Positions 7,625 through 15,827 of a stretch of 32,587 nt of DNA are shown one piece after another. Numbering within the stretch: the stretch's first letter is position 1; the number at the start of each line of letters is the position of its first letter. The stretch is from the NCBI GenBank assembly GCA_003003615.1, contig PVWD01000038.1, positions 1 to 32,587 of the forward strand, in the 5' to 3' direction. The notes under the pieces are model-generated. The model was not told where the DNA came from and searched no databases. It saw nothing but the letters and a program-made list of their open reading frames with translations. Origin of the DNA: a filamentous cyanobacterium CCP2. Its GTDB lineage: Bacteria > Cyanobacteriota > Cyanobacteriia > Elainellales > Elainellaceae. A program made the position numbers and the translations under genes.

Positions 7625-10456
7625 ATGACCGCTTCAACGGCTTGGAAAGGCAACCCTTATGTCATTGGTACGCCCATTGATGACACACAGATGTTTTTTG
7701 GGCGCGAAACCCTATTACAGTTTATTGATGACAACCTGCGGCAAGGGGCGCGTGTGGTTCTGCTCTATGGGCAGCGACGGATTGGCAAATCGTCAGTGTT
7801 GGCGCAAATCCCTAAGTTTATAGAACAAGATCAGTTCTATTTTGTTTCCTTTGATTTACAGAATCAGGGCAGACGAATGCTGGGAGAAGTGCTGTATTCC
7901 CTGGCCCATGCGATCGTAGAGCAGTTAGAAGATGATAATGATTTGCTGCTGAATGCGGTGTCGCTGCCTTCGGAAGCAGAATTGTTACGCGATCCGGATC
8001 AGTTTTCATATCAGTTTTTACCAGAAATCTTTCAGCAGATTGGCAATAAACATTTGGTCTTGTTGCTCGATGAATTTGATGTACTAAGCAATTACAGTTC
8101 TGAATCGGCGATCGAACACTTTTTTCCCTATCTAAAATCGATTATTTCGATTCATCAAAAGCTGTTTATTATTGCGGCGATCGGACGAAGACCGGAAGAT
8201 CTTCAGAATCTCATTAGCCTCTTCAAAGGGGCTCCTGCTCAGGAGGTGTGGCTGCTTGATGAACACAGTGCCCGATCGCTCATTACCAAGCCCTCTGAGG
8301 GTCTGCTGCACTTTGAGCCAGAAGCAATCCAGGCAATTCTTGACCTGACTTCAGGGCATCCTTACTTTACCCAGGTGGTTTGCTTTAGCATTTTTGGGCA
8401 GGCTCGATCGCAAGAGCAATGGACGGTGACACGGGCAGATGTGGAACAGGTTGTGGACAAGGCGATCGAAAGTAGCCGTCCGGGGTTAACCTGGTTTCGC
8501 GACAGTTTGCCGATCGCAGAACGGGTGATTTTTTCTGCCGTCGCCGAAGCGCAGCAAACGACTAAGATGCATCCGGGACATCCGCTTCAGTCTCCCCTTA
8601 CGCTCTTGAAAGAGTACGGCATTGTGCAAACGGCAACGCTGGCCCGGGCTGGAAATCGTCTAGTGGAGTGGGGGTTTCTGAATGCCCTAAACCCGATCGC
8701 CCCAGGAAATTCTAAATTTCCTGTATACAAAGTCAAAGTGGAATTGGTGCGGCGTTGGTTGGTGGAAGCCTACCCTCTGCATAAGGAAGCCTGGGAGCTA
8801 GAAAAACTGATCCCTGAAGCCCAACGTCTCTATGAAACAGCTTCGGAGCAGTATCAGGCAGGAAATCTGCAAGCGGCTCTCCACGACTATGAGCAAGTGC
8901 TGGACATGAACCCAAACTACTTTACGGCCGTATTTGAAGCGGCAGATGCCTATTTAGAATGTGGGCAGTTTGCTAAGGCTGTGAAGTTTTACCAGCGTGC
9001 CTTTAAGCTAGATGCACTGCGCGTACAGGATGGGCTGGTGCAATCACTGTTAGATTATGGGCGAGATTTGATCCAGCAAGGCATGATCGACCATGCTAGA
9101 GCGCAATTCACTGAAGTATTAGACATTGAGCCAGAAAACCCGATCGCCCGTAAGCAATTAGAGCAAGTCGAAGCCCAAATTGGTCAACGCTATTTAGCAG
9201 CCCCCAATCCGTTTACCGTCGGGCAATTAATTCCGCCCAGTCGCTTTATTGGCAGAAGTGCGGAACTGGCAACCGCGTTTGATCATCTTTCCAGCTATGG
9301 ACACCTGAACGTTTGGGGCGGCCCTGGCATTGGTAAAACCTCTTTTTTGCAACAGCTTGCCTCGCCACGGGTATGGCAACAGCATGGCTTTAACCCAACT
9401 CAGTTAGTGATTGTTCTCGTTAGTTGCCTCAGCGTTACGCCGCCCTTTACTCCTGCTAACTTTTGGTTTGAAGTATTGAGCTTGCTACACGATGAATTGG
9501 ATGATTTGCCTGATGTCCAGGCAGAAATGAATGTCCTGCTGGAACAACAAACGGTGACTATCAGAGGCATCCGGCAGATTTTGCGGCGACTGGGCAAGTA
9601 CGATAAATGCTTGGTGCTGTTAATTGATGACTATGAGGAGGCAATGTTGCCCAATCCGCAATATGCCGAAGCAGAAATTGATTTGTTTTTAACTGAACAG
9701 CGCAGCCTGGCCTACTCTTCCACTCAACGGCAGCAAATTTCAATGGTGGTGTCTACTTCCCATCCCTTAGGCGAACTCAGCTTCCCCACTAAGCCCGATC
9801 GATCGCCCTGGTTCAATCACTATTTGTTTCTACCCCTTCGCGCACTCACCCGCACTGAGGCAGAGGACTTGCTCAGCCCCATTTCAATGCCTTCAGTTCT
9901 CCAAGACATCGTTTGGACTGCGGCAGGCGGCAACCCCACCCTCCTCCAACTGGCAGGCTCCCTGCTCTATACAGAATTGCGGAGTGGACGGTTGCTGGAG
10001 CCAACTGAGTTTGTCCAGGCATTTTTAAATCAGGCGGAACCCTTCTTCCAATCTACCTGGACGCAGCTCAACGACATGGAACAAGCCTTGCTCATTGTGA
10101 TTGCGCTGAGGCATGTGGTGAGTCGGCTGCAAGGACAGGCAGAAATTGAGCTGAATCAAATCGATCGAATGTTGCGTCAGCGAGAGCGAGATTTGCTGCA
10201 TTTGGTATCCTGGGGCATTCTGGTTAAGTTAACCCAACAGGGAGAAATGGGTTACGCCTTTAGTTCATCGGTGATGGAGTGGTGGATTCTCAAACGGCTG
10301 CAAGAAGGCACGGCTGAACGGTCTCCTTTTCGATCGCTTAGCTCATTCAACTTAGTTGATTATCAAGAAGAAACGTATATCTCAGATATGTTACAACTCG
10401 TATGGCAAGGTGCAGACTTAAATCTATCTATTTTTGAATGGATTCAGCATTCCTAG
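7625..10456 (+). CDS. Tandem STAND-like ATPase with central TPR repeats
   Basis: Large cytoplasmic protein of 943 residues built as NTPase-TPR-NTPase. Module 1: FFGRETLLQ, Walker A GQRRIGKS (49-56) and Walker B LVLLLDEFD (144-152), then helical/winged-helix sequence to about 390. Residues 399-517 form roughly three TPR units, for example AGNLQAALHDYEQVLDMNPN. Module 2: FIGRSAELATAF, Walker A GGPGIGKT (565-572) and LVLLIDDYE (663-671), ending with a winged-helix-like region. Such ORC/AAA-like STAND proteins act as nucleotide-driven switches that assemble on a signal; the TPRs would bind a partner. No nuclease, protease, TIR or membrane effector domain is visible, so a defence role is only a possibility. 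Module 2 is paralogous to the broken gene 40 bases upstream. ATG 7625 has an AAGGA nearby. It converges with mtgA, 18 bases between stop codons. Confidence 0.85.
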   Translation: MTASTAWKGNPYVIGTPIDDTQMFFGRETLLQFIDDNLRQGARVVLLYGQRRIGKSSVLAQIPKFIEQDQFYFVSFDLQNQGRRMLGEVLYSLAHAIVEQLEDDNDLLLNAVSLPSEAELLRDPDQFSYQFLPEIFQQIGNKHLVLLLDEFDVLSNYSSESAIEHFFPYLKSIISIHQKLFIIAAIGRRPEDLQNLISLFKGAPAQEVWLLDEHSARSLITKPSEGLLHFEPEAIQAILDLTSGHPYFTQVVCFSIFGQARSQEQWTVTRADVEQVVDKAIESSRPGLTWFRDSLPIAERVIFSAVAEAQQTTKMHPGHPLQSPLTLLKEYGIVQTATLARAGNRLVEWGFLNALNPIAPGNSKFPVYKVKVELVRRWLVEAYPLHKEAWELEKLIPEAQRLYETASEQYQAGNLQAALHDYEQVLDMNPNYFTAVFEAADAYLECGQFAKAVKFYQRAFKLDALRVQDGLVQSLLDYGRDLIQQGMIDHARAQFTEVLDIEPENPIARKQLEQVEAQIGQRYLAAPNPFTVGQLIPPSRFIGRSAELATAFDHLSSYGHLNVWGGPGIGKTSFLQQLASPRVWQQHGFNPTQLVIVLVSCLSVTPPFTPANFWFEVLSLLHDELDDLPDVQAEMNVLLEQQTVTIRGIRQILRRLGKYDKCLVLLIDDYEEAMLPNPQYAEAEIDLFLTEQRSLAYSSTQRQQISMVVSTSHPLGELSFPTKPDRSPWFNHYLFLPLRALTRTEAEDLLSPISMPSVLQDIVWTAAGGNPTLLQLAGSLLYTELRSGRLLEPTEFVQAFLNQAEPFFQSTWTQLNDMEQALLIVIALRHVVSRLQGQAEIELNQIDRMLRQRERDLLHLVSWGILVKLTQQGEMGYAFSSSVMEWWILKRLQEGTAERSPFRSLSSFNLVDYQEETYISDMLQLVWQGADLNLSIFEWIQHS

Positions 10457-10474
10457 AATGTTTAGTTAAACGTT

Positions 10475-11197
10475 CTAATTCTCTGATTGAAGCTCATCTA
10501 AATACACCGTTCCCAACTGATTCATCTGTTGCAAAATCCATCCCTGTCGTCGCCACACCTGAGCAGACGGTGCATCGACAAAGTAAATCTCTGGGCCAGG
10601 TAAAACGGCAGCGAGTAAAGCGGCTTCCTCGGCAGTGAGGTCTGCGGCTGAGTGATCGAAAAACTGCTGGCTGGCTGCCTCCACCCCAAACACCCGATCG
10701 CCAAACTGAGCAATATTGAGATACACCTCTAGAATCCGCTGCTTTGACCACAGCACCTCAATTAGCACGGTAAACCAAGCTTCTAACCCCTTTCGCACAA
10801 AGGTTTGCCCTGACCATAAGTACAAATTCTTTGCCACCTGCTGACTAATCGTACTCGCTCCCCGCAATTCGCCCCCCTGCTGGTAGTCTTCGATCGCCCG
10901 CTCCAACTCTGTCAAGTCAAACCCCCGATGCACTGGAAATCGCTGGTCTTCCGCTGCGATCGCCGCCAGTGTCATGTTCGACGAAATATTGTCATAACTC
11001 ACCCACTGATAGCGGTAAGGACGTGACTGTGCAACTAGGGTTTGCAGCATGAAGCTTGTCGTTGGTGGGGCTATCCATCGCCAGGGCAGTACCAATAAAA
11101 CCGATAGCAGGATTGCCAGGAGCATCAGTTGGATGATCGTTTTGACCAACCAACAGAGTAAATTCCTGGAATAAGAACGACGTTTACGCCTGGGCAC
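10475..11197 (-). CDS. mtgA: Monofunctional peptidoglycan glycosyltransferase (GT51)
   Basis: Membrane-anchored enzyme of 240 residues that polymerises lipid II into glycan strands without a transpeptidase domain. A basic start (MPRRKRR) and one transmembrane helix (about 17-40) are followed by the GT51 motifs in order: [12 protein letters not shown] with catalytic Glu83, [16 protein letters not shown] (112-127), [13 protein letters not shown] (135-147) and [15 protein letters not shown] (152-166). The size is normal for MtgA, and the lack of any penicillin-binding region separates it from class A PBPs. The start is GTG at 11195-11197. Its end faces the end of the tandem ATPase gene. No partner gene is nearby; it probably has its own promoter in the gap before the cystine-lyase gene. 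Confidence 0.93.
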   Translation of the reverse strand: MPRRKRRSYSRNLLCWLVKTIIQLMLLAILLSVLLVLPWRWIAPPTTSFMLQTLVAQSRPYRYQWVSYDNISSNMTLAAIAAEDQRFPVHRGFDLTELERAIEDYQQGGELRGASTISQQVAKNLYLWSGQTFVRKGLEAWFTVLIEVLWSKQRILEVYLNIAQFGDRVFGVEAASQQFFDHSAADLTAEEAALLAAVLPGPEIYFVDAPSAQVWRRQGWILQQMNQLGTVYLDELQSEN

Positions 11198-11282
11198 GAG
11201 AATTGCTTTTGCTGAGGGACTAAATGCTGAGGACGGAGGGACTGAAAGGACTGGGAAAAATTAGAATCCAAGATGGACGCGC

Positions 11283-12470
11283 CTATGCCAATCTTCCGAT
11301 CGCCTCAATGAGTTGGTCAATTTCTGACTCTAGGGTGAAATAGTGAACGCAGGCTCGAATGCAGGAAGGGTCAAGGATGGTACGTAACAGAAAGCCCTGA
11401 GATTCTAGAGCCTGAACGATCGCAGCATGATTGCCGCTGGCGTGCTGGAAAGAGATCAGCCCTGCTTCAGGGGGAGCCGTGCGGAGGCAGGTGAGGGCAG
11501 GAATTTTGGCCAGGTTTTCCCAAAGATATCGGCTCAATTCTTGGATGCGCTCATAGCGTTGTTCTGCACTGCCCCAGAGGTGATGCGTTGCGATCGCGGC
11601 TCGCAGCCCCCCATACAACGTATAGTCTGATGTGGCAATTTCAAACCGGCGGCCGTCTGGATGATAGCCCGTTGGGTATCCAGCCTGATCGCGAGTCACC
11701 CCCCGCCATCCCACATAGGTTGGGTTTAAGTCTTCTAACAACTCCGATCGCACATAGAGTCCTCCCAAGCCAGCAGGGCCACACCACCATTTGTGACCCG
11801 TAAACGCATAAAAATCGACATCTAATTCCACTAGATTTAATGGCAACACGCCCACCGATTGAGCCGCATCCACCAATAACCGTACCGGGTTCACCCCAGC
11901 ATGGGCATGGCAGCAGTGGGCAATGTCTTTGAGAGGAAGCACTTGTCCTGTGTTCCAGAGAATATGGCTGAGGGCAACCAGGCGCGTGGTGGGGCGGAGG
12001 TGCTGCTGAATCACCGATACCGGATCACCGCCATTCAAAGTTGCCAACAAGGGGCAGGTGGTGACTTCAATGCCAAAGCGTCGCTGAAGTTCCAGAGCCG
12101 TTGCAATGACGCTCTGATGCTCACAGTCTGAAAGCAGTAAATGATCGCCTTGTCGCCAGTCGATTCCCCACATAGCAATATTGCAGCCGATTGAAACATT
12201 CTCCGTGAGGACGATCGTTTCTAAAGGAACATTTAGCTCCGTTGCCATCGCCTCCCGCAGCCGCCTTTCTTCCTGACTAATCCAACGGTTTACCCCACTG
12301 GAAAAGGGCCCTGATCTCTGCACATATTCATGCGATCGGGAAATGGCGGCAATCGCACCTTGAGGCATTGGCCCCTGCCCGCCGTAGTTAAAGTATGCTT
12401 TGTCCGTCAGGGCTGGAAACTGCTGACGATATTGATCCAACTGCAACAAGGTAAGAGGGGGGCGGCTCAT
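11283..12470 (-). CDS. L-cysteine/cystine C-S lyase, C-DES-like (aminotransferase class V)
   Basis: PLP enzyme of 395 residues close in pattern to the cyanobacterial C-DES lyase, which splits cystine or cysteine to release sulfane sulfur, pyruvate and ammonia. Visible features are AYFNYGGQGPMPQ near the start, SDCEHQS with the ring-stacking His118, LVDAAQSVG with Asp201 and Gln204, and the Schiff-base Lys227 in FTGHKWWCGPAGLGGLYV. The active-site Cys loop of true NifS/SufS desulfurases is not evident. It may feed Fe-S assembly or cysteine turnover; the substrate is inferred from family resemblance. I chose ATG 12470 because AGG lies nine bases upstream; a GTG two codons earlier (12476) is the alternative. 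The region upstream is shared with the divergent nuclease gene. Confidence 0.85.
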   Translation of the reverse strand: MSRPPLTLLQLDQYRQQFPALTDKAYFNYGGQGPMPQGAIAAISRSHEYVQRSGPFSSGVNRWISQEERRLREAMATELNVPLETIVLTENVSIGCNIAMWGIDWRQGDHLLLSDCEHQSVIATALELQRRFGIEVTTCPLLATLNGGDPVSVIQQHLRPTTRLVALSHILWNTGQVLPLKDIAHCCHAHAGVNPVRLLVDAAQSVGVLPLNLVELDVDFYAFTGHKWWCGPAGLGGLYVRSELLEDLNPTYVGWRGVTRDQAGYPTGYHPDGRRFEIATSDYTLYGGLRAAIATHHLWGSAEQRYERIQELSRYLWENLAKIPALTCLRTAPPEAGLISFQHASGNHAAIVQALESQGFLLRTILDPSCIRACVHYFTLESEIDQLIEAIGRLA

Positions 12471-12617
12471 AATCACTAACCTGACAACTAAAACCTGTAA
12501 AACCTGAGCGTAAAATGGCGCGCCTTGATTTTAGCCCATTGTGGCTGGTGGCTCCTTCTCCAAAAGGTTTTAAGCGAGAGAAGATCCGGAAGAAAGCAGG
12601 GCAAAAGCAAAAATTAC

Positions 12618-12646
12618 TTGGAACAAAATGAATTCCTCAGTACAAT
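12618..12646 (+). promoter_or_regulatory. Putative sigma-70-type promoter for the nuclease gene
   Basis: TTGGAA (12618-12623) and TACAAT (12641-12646) are separated by 17 bases, close to consensus on all counts. Transcription would start near 12653, immediately before the 14-base repeats, leaving a leader of about 285 bases before the nuclease start. Confidence 0.5.
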
Positions 12647-12660
12647 AAGGAGACAAATGT

Positions 12661-12702
12661 ACAGATTGCAGTGTGCATATTGCAATGTACATATTGTAAT
12701 GG
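12661..12702. repeat. Three tandem 14-base repeats, candidate operator
   Basis: The units are ACAGATTGCAGTGT (12661-12674), GCATATTGCAATGT (12675-12688) and ACATATTGTAATGG (12689-12702), consensus RCATATTGYAATGT. They start about eight bases past the predicted transcription start. Since 14 is not a multiple of three, they are unlikely to be protein repeats. Binding of a regulator as a multimer, or a leader RNA role, is inferred. Confidence 0.55.
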
Positions 12703-12938
12703 TGTACCCATTTCATCCGGGGTATTGTCCTCGGAATCAGGTATGAACCGTCGAAAGAGCAGTCTGACCGTTTTTAGACGATCGTCAGCTTGGCAGTTAC
12801 AACGGCACCCCTGTACACCTGCTGCTTATTCAAAGCAGGACAGTATTTGGTGCTGCCGCTCGTTTGTCTCTGCGCTGCTCTCCTGCCTGCATTTTGTCCG
12901 CTGCTGTTTTACCCCGACTTTGCCCATGACGGAGGCTC

Positions 12939-14555
12939 TTGTCTGTTAGCCCTCACCGACCGAACGCACCGGAGGCTGAGGGAACCCATCCAGCCTCGTT
13001 GATTCTGGTGCCTAGCAATCCTCACTCGGTTTCGGTGTCGTCTGCTCCTAGCCCTTCGGAAGGACAAGATCCGGCAGACCTTTGGATCACAGACGATTTG
13101 CTGTTTAACTATCAACGCTGTCGGCGGCGATCGTACCTGGATGCCTATGGCGACAAGCAGCACTGTGCCTCACCCAGTGATTATTTGGTGAAACTGCGGC
13201 AAGATAGCCTCGCCCATCAAATGAAAGTTTTTTCCGAATCGCCAGCCCACCGACCCGAATATCCCCGTGCAGACTGGGTGGCTGGAGCAAGGGCAACCCA
13301 AGAACTGATGGAGCAAGGGGTCGATCGGATTGTGAAAGGGGTGCTGCACGTTCAGCTAGAAAACGGCATCCATTTAGTGAGTTGCCCTGATTTGCTGATT
13401 AAACAGCCTGGGTATTCCCTGTTTGGCGATTGGCTTTACACGCCGATGGACATTCGCTTAGGGAAACGGCCCAAGATTGATTATCAGGTGGCGGCGGCCT
13501 TCCATGCCTATGTGTTGGCAGATGTGCAGGGGGCTTGGTCGGAAACCAGTTGGCTGATACTGCGTCAGCGAGGGGCCTATGCCGTGAATTTGGTGGATAT
13601 GCTGCCAAGAATGCAGGACATTCTGCAAGACTGCATTGATACCCTGCGGCAAGATGAAGCTCCGGAGGTGTTCATTGCCCATAATCGTTGTGATTTATGC
13701 CAATGGCTCGGTCATTGTTATGGCATTGCTCAGGCAGAACAGCACCTATCCTTGCTGCCCGGTGTCACCCCCAGCCGCTACACTTACCTGAAGGAATTAG
13801 GACTGCTGACCCTGGAAGACCTGGCCAACGCTAATCCTAAACTGTTGGAGTCTTTGCCGGGTTTTGGTTGGCAAGTGACCCACCGCCTGATCCGCCAGGC
13901 CCAAGCAACGCTCCATAACCAAGCCCTACCGGATATCATTTTTTCTGATCAGCTATTTTCCGATCGCTCCTTAGAGCCACTCCTGTCCACGGAAGAGCTA
14001 CCCACTGCCCCGGTCGAGCTTTACTTTGACATTGAAGCAGCTCCAGAGCAGAACCTGGTTTATTTGCATGGGGTGTTGGTGGTCGATCGCCAGGCAAATA
14101 CCGAAACCTTTCATCCCCTTCTGGCCGAAACTCAGGCGGAGGAACAAATGATTTGGGAACAGCTCTTAGAACTCCTGTGGCAGTATCCCACTGCTCCAAT
14201 TTTTCATTTCTGCCCCTATGAGGTGCAAACGGTGAAGCGGTTAGCCGAGCAGTACAATACCTCGCTGCATCTGGTGGAACCGTTGCTCGATCGCTTTGTG
14301 GATGTGCATGAGCGTGTGACTCGCGTGGCCATTCTGCCGGTTGAAAGCTATGCTCTGAAGCCGATCGCCCGTTGGGTGGGGTTTGACTGGCGCAATCCGG
14401 AGGCGAATGGGGCACAATCCATCTGCTGGTATGCTCAGTGGGTGGGCACAGGCGATCGATCGCACCTGGAAGCAATTTTGCACTACAACGAAGACGATTG
14501 CCGAGCCACATACTGGGTAAAGAATTGGCTCACGAAGTTTTGTCAGGGGGCTTGA
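12939..14555 (+). CDS. TM0106-family RecB-like nuclease with Fe-S cluster, helix-hairpin-helix and RNase H-like exonuclease domains
   Basis: Predicted DNA/RNA-processing nuclease of up to 538 residues. The N-terminal half looks like a RecB/Cas4-type PD-(D/E)XK domain: LLFNYQRCRRRSYLD, then PMDIRLGKRPKIDYQ (Asp171, Lys176). Cys61, Cys251, Cys254 and Cys260 match the split four-cysteine site of AddB/Cas4 [4Fe-4S] nucleases. A helix-hairpin-helix follows (LKELGLLTLEDLAN ... LPGFGWQVTHRL). The C-terminal third is a DEDD/RNase H-like exonuclease with YFDIEAAP (Asp364, Glu366), HFCPYEVQT and HYNEDDCRATY. The role is unproven for the family; repair or RNA processing is likely. The TTG start at 12939 has GGAGG only three bases away; later in-frame TTG/GTG codons (12999, 13008, 13035) are possible, and conservation begins only near residue 48. 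Confidence 0.85.
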   Translation: MSVSPHRPNAPEAEGTHPASLILVPSNPHSVSVSSAPSPSEGQDPADLWITDDLLFNYQRCRRRSYLDAYGDKQHCASPSDYLVKLRQDSLAHQMKVFSESPAHRPEYPRADWVAGARATQELMEQGVDRIVKGVLHVQLENGIHLVSCPDLLIKQPGYSLFGDWLYTPMDIRLGKRPKIDYQVAAAFHAYVLADVQGAWSETSWLILRQRGAYAVNLVDMLPRMQDILQDCIDTLRQDEAPEVFIAHNRCDLCQWLGHCYGIAQAEQHLSLLPGVTPSRYTYLKELGLLTLEDLANANPKLLESLPGFGWQVTHRLIRQAQATLHNQALPDIIFSDQLFSDRSLEPLLSTEELPTAPVELYFDIEAAPEQNLVYLHGVLVVDRQANTETFHPLLAETQAEEQMIWEQLLELLWQYPTAPIFHFCPYEVQTVKRLAEQYNTSLHLVEPLLDRFVDVHERVTRVAILPVESYALKPIARWVGFDWRNPEANGAQSICWYAQWVGTGDRSHLEAILHYNEDDCRATYWVKNWLTKFCQGA

Positions 14556-14579
14556 TTTGTTCATTTTGGAGGTATATCA

Positions 14580-15431
14580 GTGTCGCAATTAAGGCTTTCG
14601 TCTCGTCCGTCCCCATCTGAAAAACGCTATCTTAAACCTTCGGTCTTCTGGAGCATTCGGCAAGGCTTTCCGCGGTGGCTTTCGCTCCTGATTGTCGCCA
14701 TTTCCCTGGCAATTCCTCTGGTGGCCTGGGCAATCATTAGCTACGGCGAATGGGTTCCGCCAATATTCCTACCAACTCCCACTGCGGTGATTGATGCTGG
14801 AGTGCGGATGTTTACTCAGGAGAACCTGGTGAGAGACGTGCTGGCAAGCTGTGGGCGAGTGGCAGGCGGATTTCTGCTCGCGGCGATCGTCGGTGTGCCA
14901 ATGGGCATTGCAATGGGGACGTTCTACAGCATGGAAAGCCTGTTTGCGCCGATCGTGGGGACGGTGCGCTATATGCCTGTCGTGGCGTTTGTGCCGCTGA
15001 TTGTGATTTGGGTGGGCTTGGGTGAAGAGTCGAAGATGCTGATCATCTTTTTGGGAGTGGTGCTGTATAACGCCATTATGGTGGCTGATGCAGTGAAGTT
15101 TATTCCCAATGAAATGATCAACGTGGCATATACGATGGGGGCCAATCGGCGGGATGTGCTGCTGAAAGTAATTTTGCCTGCTGCCTTCCCCAGCGTGCTG
15201 GATACGCTGCGAGTCAACATTTCAGGAGCCTGGAATTATCTGGTGATTGCGGAACTCGTGGCAGCCCAGAGCGGTTTGGGCTTCAAAATTATTCAATCTC
15301 AACGGTTTCTTCAGACGGATAAAGTGCTGTTTTGCATTGCGCTGATTGGCATGATCGGCTTGCTGATTGACTACAGCCTGAAATGGATTTCGCGGTGGCT
15401 CACTCCTTGGGCAGACCAAGCGCGGCATTAA
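14580..15431 (+). CDS. ABC transporter permease, SsuC/TauC/NrtB type
   Basis: Inner-membrane permease of 283 residues. Hydrophobic segments occur near 33-57, 92-115, 120-150, 155-165, 210-230 and 248-270, after a polar N-terminus. The coupling loop that contacts the ATPase reads NVAYTMGANRRDVLLKVILP, as in permeases for sulfonates, taurine, nitrate or bicarbonate. GTG 14580 has GGAGG eight bases upstream and lies 24 bases after the nuclease stop codon, so the two may share a transcript. No ATP-binding or solute-binding gene is adjacent, so it must work with subunits encoded elsewhere or be a remnant of an operon. The substrate cannot be told. Confidence 0.88.
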   Translation: MSQLRLSSRPSPSEKRYLKPSVFWSIRQGFPRWLSLLIVAISLAIPLVAWAIISYGEWVPPIFLPTPTAVIDAGVRMFTQENLVRDVLASCGRVAGGFLLAAIVGVPMGIAMGTFYSMESLFAPIVGTVRYMPVVAFVPLIVIWVGLGEESKMLIIFLGVVLYNAIMVADAVKFIPNEMINVAYTMGANRRDVLLKVILPAAFPSVLDTLRVNISGAWNYLVIAELVAAQSGLGFKIIQSQRFLQTDKVLFCIALIGMIGLLIDYSLKWISRWLTPWADQARH

Positions 15432-15827
15432 CCGTGTAAATACCCACGAAATAATAAAACTTTTAAGAAACCAGCCTGCTCCTTTGTTTGCTTTTACAGT
15501 GGAGGGCAAAGCGGTGTGGCTATGGCAGCGGAACGCGAGATGAGGGCGATCGTCTCACTGGCAGGCATCTTGTCTGCGCTACGAATTACCCGATTAAATT
15601 TTTAACTTCCGTAGACGGACTTTCGTTTTTATCCCTGAATTGATTCGAGGGCAGATTCCAGAAAAGGTGCAGGATGTGAGTATTGCGATCAAAAAGCAAG
15701 CTCCAGCGGCTTAAATTCTTAAGAGATTTAAAAACATTTGCTAATTCATACTCGTTATGAGTACGATTAAAGCAGTTCATTCTTGAGATGAGCTTTAGTC
15801 ACCTCAATCGAAGGAAACATTGACGGC
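15432..15827. other. Intergenic region before the catalase gene
   Basis: No intact gene. A 36-codon open stretch without a start (about 15600-15714, ending PEKVQDVSIAIKKQAPAA) might be a gene remnant but cannot be assigned. The catalase ribosome site (GAAGGA) is near 15810; no clear promoter or regulator box was recognised. Confidence 0.4.

Larger units (their letters stand above)
12471..12938. other. Divergent regulatory region between cystine lyase and nuclease genes
   Basis: About 470 bases without a convincing gene. It contains a good sigma-70-type promoter (12618-12646) and three tandem 14-base repeats just after it (12661-12702). A 29-codon frame (12657-12746, MYRLQCAYCNVHIV...) has AAGGAG four bases before its ATG, but it lies almost on the predicted transcription start; I do not call it a gene. 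The rest would be a long leader for the nuclease gene. Confidence 0.45.

Noticed and set aside
10438-10638. Plus-strand 66-residue frame at the end of the tandem ATPase gene
   Set aside because: Lies antisense to the well-supported mtgA coding region and has no ribosome site.
12657-12746. 29-codon frame MYRLQCAYCNVHIV with AAGGAG before its ATG
   Set aside because: The predicted transcription start is near 12653, so the ribosome site would not be transcribed, and the frame simply reads through the 14-base DNA repeats. Kept only as a remark.
12790-13002. Cys-rich hydrophobic frame overlapping the nuclease start
   Set aside because: No ribosome site, overlaps the nuclease gene in another frame and resembles no family.
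15600-15714. Open stretch ending PEKVQDVSIAIKKQAPAA as a gene remnant
   Set aside because: Only about 36 codons, no start, no recognisable family; could be chance.
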